Source: Cladochytrium replicatum
Taxonomy: Eukaryota; Chytridiomycota; Chytridiomycetes; Cladochytriales; Cladochytriaceae
Assembly: GCA_025526935.1 (NCBI GenBank)
Contig: JAHLKD010000037.1
Location: 351,392-415,391 of the forward strand
DNA: 64,000 bases
Direction: 5' to 3'
Positions 20,587 to 29,430 of this stretch are shown here, in pieces; position 1 is the stretch's first letter; each line of letters begins with the position of its first letter. The notes below the pieces were generated by a model. The model did not search any database. It was not told the origin of the DNA and was given only the letters and a program-made list of their open reading frames with translations. The translations under genes were made by a program, and so were the position numbers.

Positions 20587-23026
20587 ATGGACGCCGCCTT
20601 TGTTAAACCAAAGCGTAAGGCAGCGTCCAACGCAAGCCAAAGACTGGTGGACAGTCATCCGCTTGACACACGGAAGCGAAGTCTGCCAGCCCCCCAAATT
20701 TCAGAGGCGTCCAGCGAGGGGAACATCATGCAGGACAAACGCAGACGTGTATCAGGACACGGTGGCAACAACAGCGCTCGAGAGCCGAGCTCCACATCTT
20801 CTTCCAATGACTCCAGCGAGTTGGGCCCGGCTTCTCAGCATGCACCAGAGCTTCCTGCCGACGTTAGTTTTGCTGACTCTTCAGTGCGACAGGAGCCTGC
20901 AGCTGGATCAGTTCAACCATCAATGCTTTCATCAGACGCAGATGTTGATAGCATGTCGGACTGTAGAGGTAGTCGAGGCGGCATAGCGAAGGATTACTAT
21001 AAGGTTGATAATGGTCTGAGAACATGTTTGGTTGCAAAATGCAAGTGGAGCCAGAAGGTCGATAAGACGGGATCAACAAAAAACTTCCTCCGGCATCTGA
21101 AAAACCACCATGGAAGTATTGCCAGGTCGCTTGGACTGTTGGACATCGTCCCTAAGGGACGGACAACAGACATTGAATTTCGGCTCGCAGGAGAAGGAGC
21201 AAAACTTTGTGTTCAATCCAGACGTAGCGTGGCGATCGATTTTGGACTGGATTGCTGCAGACAATCAGGCTTTTACTGTTGTGGAGAACGAGTTCTTTGT
21301 CAGCATGCTGAAGACTTTTCAGCCAAACTATACACCAAAGACAGCAAAAGCAGTGAAGCAAAAGGAGATGGATCTTTACGATAGGCAGAAGGTGCTCATT
21401 AAAGGTCTGATTGTTGGTTCACCTTCAAAAGTATCAATAACAGCTGACTGTTGGACATCGAAGAACCATATTTCTTTTCTTGGAATTACTGCCCACTTCA
21501 TCACGAAAGATTGGGAGCCGCAGGACTTGCTGCTGCAGATGATTCCGATGGTTGGAAAGCATGAAGGCGTCGCCATGGCTAGTCAGCTTGTCAAGTGTCT
21601 GGATGAATTTGGCATGCTATCGGGTGAACGCTTATTGTGCATTACAACCGACAACGGTTCAAACAACTTTACCATGAGTGCTAAGCTGGAGACGCTCTTG
21701 GAAGATAGGGATATTGTGTGGTCTGCAGAAACTCAACACATGCGGTGTATGGCACACATTATCAATCTTGCAGCAAAGGATTTTATCGATACATTCGCGC
21801 CCGCAGGGGACACAGTCGCAAATGACGATAACTCCGGCGTTAATGTCATAAACCTTCTTCGACAGCTAGTCAGAGGAATCCGGTCTTCCCCAAAACGACG
21901 AAGCTCATTTATTGATTCGTGCCGATTTGTGAAACTGGTTCCTCTATTACCAATTATCGATGTGACAACTCGCTGGAATAGCACGTTCTATATGGTCAAA
22001 CGAGCCTTACAGCTACGAGAGGCAATGGACAAAATATGCTGGATTGAAGATTCTTTGAAAGATTGGTCAATAAATCCAAAGCAATGGGAGGTCCTACAGA
22101 AGATCTGGGATGGTTTGAGTGTTTTCGAGGTTATATCAAAGGCAATCGAGGGGTCTAGATATCCAACACTTCCGCTTGTTATTCCATTTTACAACGATCT
22201 TATCGATCAACTGGAGGACCTAGAGGATGCAGAATTAGATGAAACTTTCACCAAAGCATTTCGAAATGCACTAGATAAGCTGAGAATATATTACTCAATC
22301 GCTAAGAGCCCGTGTTTAGCAGTTGCTACGGTACTCGATCCTCGTTTTAAGGATCAATATTATCGATTTTCAAAGGCTTGGGAGAAAGATGTAGGAAGGG
22401 ATCAGGTCACCCTAGTGCGGAAAGTCTGGGAGGAATCGTATAAGTCACGGAAAATCAAGAACAGTGGTGCCGATGTTTTTGGAAACACGCCAGAACGTCG
22501 ACACGATTCGAGCGGAGCTTCCGGTGATAGACAGAAAAAAACGGACGCTGAACGCTTGAGAGCCATTAGATCCGTTTTCATCTGGCAAGAAGAGATTCCT
22601 GAGGAAAAAGATGAGCTGGATCGCTATCTTGGCGATCAGGTACTCCGCGGTATTGATTCTGATGGGAAGCCAATCAATATTATGGACTGGTGGAAGACCG
22701 TTGGAAGTGTGAACTTTCCAGCCCTAAGCCAGATGGCAATGGACTATTTAGGAATACCAGCAACAAGCGCTCCAGTCGAACGAAAGTTTTCAGCCGGGGT
22801 TGATTTGGTACCTGCAACTCGCAACCGCCTTGCTCCAAGAACAATAAATGCGTTGATGTGCCGTCATGACTGGTTGCATCAATTGAGTGCTGAAGAACCG
22901 TTCAAAAATGATTCCCTAGATTCCAAAAGTGATGTTAGTGAGGATTTTGTAAAGGTGCATAATTTTGGCGAGGATTTTGATGTGGTATTAGAGTTGGAAG
23001 CAACTGATGATAACCCACTCTTTTAA
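20587..23026 (+). CDS. hAT-family transposase with BED-type zinc finger
   Basis: DDE-type transposase that cuts and pastes the element. The N-terminal part has a serine-rich region and a BED-like finger (CLVAKCKW ... FLRHLKNHH). The main part has ITADCWTS and CITTDNGSNN (two catalytic aspartates), MRCMAHIINLAAKD, TTRWNSTFYM, and the C-terminal dimer region with LGIPATSAPVERKFS, where the family's glutamate and dimerisation residues lie. The reading frame changes once between about 21110 and 21190. A 43-bp intron (21148-21190) would give 798 residues. A single-base frameshift is the alternative, and is favoured by the family-like QQTLNFG just upstream of 21190 in the second frame. Otherwise the gene is uninterrupted. 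Confidence 0.85.
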
Positions 23027-23057
23027 GTATAAATTGTTGTTTAGACTGTTCATCTGT

Positions 23058-23510
23058 TGAAGTACCGTCCAGGAGTTGAGAAAGCGACCGCCTGGACAGA
23101 ATCCTATTACAAGTAGTATTTGTAGAGAGGTTGGTTGTACTTGATCGAGATCAGTGAAGTATCAGTGAAGTACCGTCAATGAGTTGAGAAAGTGTCTGGG
23201 TGGACAGAATCTTATTGCTAGTAACATTATTAGAGAGGTTAGCTGTACTTGATAGAGATCACTGAAGTACCGTCAATGAGTTGAGAAAGTGTCCGGGTGG
23301 ACAGAATCCTATTGCTAGTAACATTGATAGAGAGGTTAGTTGTATTGGGTAGAGATCACTGAAGTACCGTCAATGAGTTGAGAAAGTGTCCGGGTGGACA
23401 GAATCCTATTGCTAGTAGTATTTGTAGAGAGGTTAGCTGTACCTGATAGAGATTACTGAAGTACCGTCAATGAGTTGAGAAAGTGTCCGGGTGGACAGAA
23501 ATCTGGGAGA
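23058..23510 (-). repeat. Satellite array after the transposase, minus orientation
   Basis: About five units of the same 97-bp family in inverse orientation (GAAAGTGTCCGGGTGGACAGAATC and variants), the first one more diverged. Together with the left array it brackets the transposase gene in inverted orientation. Confidence 0.9.
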
Positions 23511-23534
23511 CTGAGTGTCACTGTGTCTGTCTGG

Positions 23535-23790
23535 GTAGAATAGGATTCTGTCCCCCCGGACACTTTCTCAACTCATTGACGGTACTTGAGTAATTTCTAT
23601 CAGGTACAGCTAACCTCTCTATTAATGTTACTAGCAATAAGATTCTGTCCACCCGGACACTTTCTCAACTTATTGACGGTACTTCAGTGATCTCTATCAA
23701 GTGCAGCTAACCTCTCTATCAATTTTACTAGCAATAAGATTCTGTCCACCCGGACAGAATCCTCTCTATCAATGTTACTAGCCAGTTTCT
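23535..23790 (+). repeat. Satellite units between the spacer and ORF2, plus orientation
   Basis: Three units start near 23545, 23647 and 23742; the last is cut short. A spacer of roughly 50 bp (CTGGGAGACTGAGTGTCACT and following) separates it from the minus-oriented array. Confidence 0.88.
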
Positions 23791-23923
23791 TCCCTAGCTT
23801 ATTATTATTTTCAGATCGGGTAGAAAACTATAGTGTCAGGGAAGTATTATAGCATACATTCCTGTAACATTCCGGCTAAGAACACCGGGCCAGTATCTTC
23901 CCACGACAAACAGTACAAACACC

Positions 23924-25606
23924 ATGCCTCGAACTACAAAGAAGCGAGCGTTAAAACAATCCAGACCATCATCTGAAAGAGAATCAAGTGCAGAACCTGT
24001 GACTGCACCTGAAACATCTCTGGCATCGGGTTCTGAAGTGGAAGAAGCAGAAGTTGGCCTTGATGTCAAATCGACAGATGTCAAATCGACAGCTCCTTCA
24101 AAGAAACCGGCGCGACGTGGTACTAAAGGGGATGCTGACTATTTGCTCATCGACGGACTCTGTCCTGCTTCAGACATACGACTTTGGTATCGAAAATTCA
24201 AAGCGAGCGGCCACAGCTACGACTCAGAGGACTTCATCAGCAACTGTCAAACAAATCGTGATGAATGCGGCCCAAGATTTGTTCTTCAAGGGTTGATCGA
24301 CCGACTTAACTCTGACAGCAAGCTAGTTCGTCAGCCCTGAACGAAATTCACGATGAATGCAGTGGACAAACGGAGTTCATAACAGCAGCAAACGCCTATC
24401 GTATGGAGTGCTTGAAAAGCTCTTCCTTTCAGAAGGAAACAACATTTCTGGACTTTTACAGGCGGCAGGGACACAAGTACGGCATTTACAGAGGAATGCC
24501 TGTCACTGCAAAGGTTGACGAGTTCCAAGCGACCATCAAACGAGCAGATGAGGACTGTGAAAGGACAAAACAGGTCCTCAAACAGTCAGAACGACTGTTG
24601 AACATGACAAAAGATCTTGAAGAGACTGCAATGAACGAGAGAAGGACCCGCATCGCAGCAGAAGTGCGAGAGAAGGCTCTCATTGATGAATTGGGCCAGG
24701 GCGGGTGCATTGATTCAGCATGGCGAGCACGAAGAGCTAGCAAGATTCAGGGAGATCACCGCTGCAATGGAAAGGGAGAAGCAGGCAACTTCCCAGGAGA
24801 TTTCACAATGGAAATCACGTGTGACTGCCCTGGAGGGAGAGCTTGCTGCTCTGAAACGACAGGCTGGTCATTCAGAAGCTGCAGCACCTGCGGCGCCAAC
24901 ATCAACAGGCGGCCTAATAAGCATATCGTCGGCTATCAAGGGGATTGGTAGAATTCCGAAGGTACATCGAACCAGTTCTCCAACGAGTTCCCTTGCATTG
25001 CTTAGCCTGCAGCAGCATCGTCGTACGGCTATCCTTTTGGTGAAAGAGGTCATCCAGGGTATCTGCTTCCAGATGCATAAGATCAATGAGGTTATTTATG
25101 ACCTTAAATTGCCGTCTCTTCCACCATCAATCAAGTACGTCAATGTAAACTACGAAGTCCTCTCCTGAAATGAGTTTTTACGGCCCATATTTGTTGAATC
25201 AGACGACCGCTCAAGCCGAATATCAACTTCAAGTAGCAGTGCTCGGAGCAGCCTTACTCTTCTTAGGGTGCACATTTTGCTCGGAAACTGGATACGGCAC
25301 AATAATTCGCTAAGTACGTCTGCCACTATCTATCACATGTTCAGGGCATTAGTGGATGCATATCCTTCTGAGTGGCTAAGGTTCTGGACGGCATACATCG
25401 GGCATCTTTCGTCCATAACGCTCCCTGAGGTGGATTGGAAACCTTGGAAGACAGGTTTAGCCAAGGATTTCATGCTTTCAAATGACGACATTGATCGGTT
25501 CATCAGGACTGGGTTGGCGAAGGACGTAACCAGTGGTGGATGGGACTCTGACGATATGAACCAGATACAGAAGCTGATTTGGGCTGTTCCACCTATCAAC
25601 TTGTGA
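23924..25606 (+). pseudogene. ORF2: unknown hAT-borne gene, frameshifted copy
   Basis: I do not recognise the family. The first block (MPRTTKKRALKQSRPSS...) is basic and then serine/acid-rich. After it comes a conserved block around ADYLLIDGLCPASDIRLWY and SYDSEDFISNCQ, then FYRRQGHKYGIYRGM, then a long charged stretch with heptad character (KRADEDCERTKQVLKQSERL ... AMEREKQATSQEISQWKSRV), likely coiled coil. The C-terminal part has AYPSEWLRFWTAYIGHL and WDSDDMNQIQKLIWAVPP. Compared with the second copy at 47357-49001, this copy has a one-base deletion near 24334 and a one-base insertion near 24698, plus a further disruption near 25168 or 25300. About 560 residues would be expected if the frame were unbroken. 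The basic start and coiled coil would fit a DNA-binding accessory factor, but that is inference. Confidence 0.72.
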
Positions 25607-25734
25607 TTGCTCAGTGGAGTTTTGTTTCTTTTTACGATAGTGTTTCTAAAATACACACTGTCCACACAGACACAAAGTGTTCATGTAAATATCCGTGGTC
25701 TAACTCAAAATTCAATCAATCCTCTCCTGGGCAG

Positions 25735-25906
25735 CAAAAACCCGGCGGGTCAGGGTCGGGTACGGGTTTCAACCACTTCGGGTCCGGGTATTCCCTTTGT
25801 ACCCGTCAGTGACCCGGCGGGTCCCCAGACAAACACGACCTGACCCAAAGGGTTTGGTGTGGGTCGCCACTGAAACCCGGACCCGACCTGGACCCGCCGA
25901 ACCTTA
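25735..25906 (+). repeat. GGGTC-rich right terminal region of the hAT element
   Basis: Dense GACCC/GGGTC words end in GACCCGCCGAACCTTA, whose inverse TAAGGTTCGGCGGGTC matches the left TIR at most positions. The matching end of the second copy is at 47057-47225, inverted. Confidence 0.88.
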
Positions 25907-25914
25907 GCTGAAGA
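25907..25914. repeat. Right target-site duplication GCTGAAGA
   Basis: Exact copy of 19364-19371, marking the right end of the hAT element. Confidence 0.9.
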
Positions 25915-25922
25915 TGACAATG

Positions 25923-26332
25923 TGTGGAATGTTGCGGTAGATCTAACATGATTGAGTAGAATGGATACTGAGACTCACACACGCCATCCAATCAGCATTG
26001 CATACTCTTATATAGCAGTATGGCTTGATTACTAAACTACTATTCCCAATATGTAAATATTACTGTGATTACTAGCTGGTGCTTCAATCAGACAATGGAT
26101 TCTTTGTTCCTAAAGTAGTAAACGGGAAAAAGAATACCTTTGGACTGATGCAACGAGTAATGTAAGTAATACGTATTTGGTAACAACGTAGAAGACCGTA
26201 TTTGGTAACAACGTAGAAGACCGTATTTGGTAACAACGTAGAAGACACGTAAGTACGCATTTCCACCATCTTAAATACATATTACTCTTCCTGAGTAAAC
26301 GATTGTTATCGCCTTAACAATTATAACCGACA
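25923..26332 (+). repeat. Solo LTR (family shared with 35177-35502)
   Basis: Starts TGTGG, ends AACAATTATAACCGACA, with a TATATAG stretch near 26010. It aligns along its length with 35177-35502 (for example GCTTCAATCAGACAATG and ATTACTCTTCCTGAGTAAAC). It carries an internal 25-bp unit (CGTATTTGGTAACAACGTAG+AAGAC) three times at 26172-26246, absent from the other copy. No flanking duplication was visible, so exact ends are uncertain. Confidence 0.7.
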
Positions 26333-26731
26333 GGTCTCTCTGCATCCTGCATAGAGAACACCCGGAGGTCTCCAGTCCATCTGTTCATTACAAATCCTAT
26401 ATTGCACCTTCTTGGAATGTCCTGGTGGACAGAAAACACATGTCTCAATTTCTGTTGTGAAACAAATTGTTTGGTACAAAAACTTATATTGCGTCTTCTT
26501 GGAAAGTGTCCACGTGGACAGAAGGAACAATAGCTTCGTTTTAGCTTTCTTATCACATCGGGTTTTACTCGGGTCTGAATCTTGACCTGATAAGGGTTTT
26601 GCTACTGGACCTGATTCCTCGCCCAGATCCGACCTGAACAAATTTTCTTGAAAACCCAGCTATCGGATTGGGTACATTTGGTCAACGGACCCAGACCCAA
26701 CTGGAAAGACCCAAAAACCCGCCGATCCTTA
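26333..26731 (-). mobile_element. Truncated hAT left end, inverted
   Basis: On the minus strand this repeats 19372-19690 with diverged GGGTC words, CTGTCCACGTGGACACTTTC and AAGAAGACGCAATATAAGTT. The outer end is TAAGGATCGGCGGG at 26731. Its inner side is cut off by the solo LTR. No transposase sequence remains. Confidence 0.85.
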
Positions 26732-28257
26732 ATCTCTGTCCCCCTAACCCCTTCACCGAGACAGGACCGTGGGCCCTCACTACGTCGATCACGGCTAAAT
26801 GAAAGGCGAAGGTGGTTCACAAGCACCTGCACATGCTGAATGGCACATACAATTGTTGCATCACACGTGTGACTAGCGGGCCACATCTCCTCTTTGCTTG
26901 CGTTCCTGTGGTCTCTCAGATCCAACGGCACCAGATGATCCTCTGGTAGCTAGATGTTCACAGGCACTGCAACACGGTGCCCGCTCTGCGACTACGACAA
27001 CCCCAAACATCGCACGACCTGTGCACACCTTGTTGATTGTTCTGATCCAATGGTATTACTGTGGGGGTGGCCTCTGAAGTTGCAGCATCAGACCTGGCCC
27101 CTTTCAATGCGATTGATGCAGCTCTTGACCTGCTACCACTGATGCCTCTGATCCCTCCTCTGCCGGTCTTTCCTTCTCCTGGCAATCTGGCTGCTTGGTG
27201 TTCCAACTGCAATGCCATCAATGCAACCACTCACCATCTCTGGACTGCCACTGCCAAACTCCTTGACCTGATCTCTATCCACCACCTGGGCTACATCGAC
27301 GCTGAATTGTGGTGATCTTCTTTTGGTTGGTTCTTTGTACAAATTGGCACTTGGTTCACTGCTGGGAACCTATCGTGGCCTGCTTTCGGCTCTTTGTTTG
27401 CCGCCTTGGGTCTGCTGCCTTAACAGCTCGATTTAATGACCTTTAGGTTCTTTGGTTTGTTTTCCTGAGCACATGGACGTTTGGGACTGTTTTCTTGTTG
27501 GTTCCTGGACACACTGGTGTTTTGATTGATTTCAGCATGCTGGACTCATCAATATGACGCTGGTAATAGCCTCTGTGCAGCGCTGGGGTAAATAAAGATC
27601 TTTCTTAAATTCTAAATGGATATAGCGTTGCACAAGTTTAGACACTCAAAAATACCCGGAAGGCAACCAGTATGGCATTTGGGACAAGTTCCATTTAACT
27701 CTGATTTCTCTTCTGTTGTTTCTGGTGTTAATGTTTGTATACTAGGGGATCCATCTATTCCTCCTAATGTTTGTTGTGCCAAGGATATCTGGCGGACAAT
27801 AAAGGGACGTGTGGGTGTTGTGGCAGCAGATGCAGAAGACTCCATGGCAGAGTATGAGGTATCCAATCAGGAAGACACCTAGAGCATCAACATTTGTCAG
27901 GATAGTGCACCTGCTTTTCCTTCTTCCCCTGACCATGTTTTATTGGGCCACAGTTCTGCTTGACTGTTTGAAGAAGATGACGCATTATTGGATGGTGAGT
28001 ACTGATGTGGAAAAAATGAGCACAATATATTGATATTCATCGCGGCCATAGGGCCAGACCAACACTTAATTGAGAATTATTGGTTTCATAGGCCATCCGG
28101 TCCATCCCCCCTTCCCTGGCCCAAAGCGACGATGAAGCAGAGAGCCAGCCAATCCAGAATGGGCTGAGTACAGGCAATATCCAGAAGGGAAAACAGCAGT
28201 TGCGTCACAAGCAAAGGCTTCAACTGGGAAGGCTGTGTGAAGTTTCGTGACTATAAT
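26732..28257. other. Repeat-derived DNA, possibly the 3' end of a LINE-type element
   Basis: No intact gene. Around 26960-27050 the plus strand encodes CPLCDYDNPKHRTTCAHLVD followed by C, which resembles the C-terminal Cys/His motif of fungal non-LTR retrotransposons; GPHLLFACVPVV lies just upstream in another frame. A long non-coding stretch follows and ends with TAAATAAAGATC near 27590, like a 3' UTR. From 27600 to 28257 I see only short frames of no known kind. Confidence 0.3.
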
Positions 28258-28700
28258 TAAGGCTCAGCAGGTCCGGGTCAGGTCTGGGTTAGAGAATCAA
28301 CCAGAAAAAGAACCCGAATGTCGGGTCGTGTATGTCCAGGGACCTGCCGGGTCCCTATGTAGCAGCGCCAAACCCGGACCCACAGTTATCGAAACCCGTA
28401 CCAGACCCTGACTCTGTCCATTTTGGTGTTTAGCTTGAACTAGAAGAAGGTAAAACAAAATCTTGATTTTGTCTTCTTGGAAAGTGTCTGCGTGGACAGA
28501 AAGTGCAGCTCTCGAGGTCTGTTGTGGATAGAAAAAGTTTGTTACAAAACCTCGATTGTCATCTTGGAAAGTGTCCGTGTGGACAGAAATACAAATGGCT
28601 TCCTTCTATCTTTTCTTATGAGATCGGGTTTTAATAAGGGTCTAAAGCTCGACCTGATAAGAGTTTTGCTTCTGGACCCGATAAGGGTTGCTTCCGGACC
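28258..28700 (-). mobile_element. Deletion derivative (MITE-like) of the hAT family
   Basis: Begins TAAGGCTCAGCAGG, a diverged right end like 47057, then GGGTC words to about 28420. It continues directly with left-end sequence (inverted CTGTCCAC.CGGACAC motifs at about 28495 and 28585 and TTTTATTACC-like tail words). Both ends are thus joined with no coding sequence between them. The outer left TIR is not recognisable near 28700, so it is old or truncated. Confidence 0.65.
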
Positions 28701-29430
28701 CCTCTGACAAAACCTCTGCAGTCATCGTTGATCGCCCAACTCCGTGATCTAAAGGATATTTAAGAAAATTTCCTCGCGCCGCCGAAATCAGCAACGAGGA
28801 ATTCGCGTTTTCAATGTGACAACTTTTACTCACCGATCCCCAGGGACACGGCAATACCAGTTCGTCGATCTTCACTTTCGTGTGCAAAAGGCTTTTGATG
28901 ATCAACCAGAATAATAGCAACGACCGTTAAGTGCAGCGACAAGGAGATCCACGTTGACGGTCGATCCTTCCTTTTGTAAGCAAGGCACTGATACTTTTTC
29001 AGCTTTTGTACATAAATGCATCTTGGAAAATTGAGAATTATTTTGTCGACAGTTTCAACTGCAATGTTGCAAAGGGTTGTAATAAGGAAAGGACGTCAAA
29101 GCCGAACTTGTTTCATACAGCTTGTGTCTTCGATTGAGTAACTATTGAAAGAATTTTGGCTCTGGAGTAAGTTCACAGAAATGCATTGAATCATGCACAC
29201 CAATCCGTAACACCCTGGCTGTTTGATTCGAGTCCGATATCCCATTTTTAGAACATCGTGTTCAAAAAACGAGGGAATGTTTTTGGACACCACTTCTGCA
29301 ATCGAAGATTTATCGTTGATCGACTGTTCGGTAGAGAAAGTGACGCTGATAAAACGTGCCATAGACAAATTAAGTCGCTCCTTGCTCGGAAACATCTTCG
29401 AAACTCTTCCCAAACCTGTCACCAAATTAG

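Larger units (their letters stand above)
19372..25906 (+). mobile_element. Two-gene hAT transposon, 6535 bp, with 8-bp TSD
   Basis: Ends: TATGGATCGGCGGG on the left and the inverse of TAAGGTTCGGCGGG on the right, flanked by GCTGAAGA on both sides. Order inside: GGGTC-rich left end, plus-oriented satellite array, hAT transposase, minus-oriented satellite array, a short spacer, plus-oriented array, ORF2 (unknown protein), GGGTC-rich right end. Since both genes lie between one pair of ends and one TSD, they moved here as one unit. ORF2 is frameshifted in this copy. Parts of relatives lie at 26333-26731, 28258-28700, 36892-37571 and 47057-49586. Confidence 0.88.

Noticed and set aside
21148-21190. 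Firm claim that the transposase contains a 43-bp intron
   Set aside because: The 5' site GTCCCT is weak and the intron would remove the family-like QQTLNFG; a one-base frameshift is at least as likely, so both are stated.
26954-27315. Small genes in the LINE-like region
   Set aside because: Frames are short, overlapping and without start context or conserved domain; treated as repeat debris.
27616-27882. 88-codon frame MDIALHKFRHSK...
   Set aside because: No recognisable family, no intron or expression evidence, and it lies in repeat-derived DNA.
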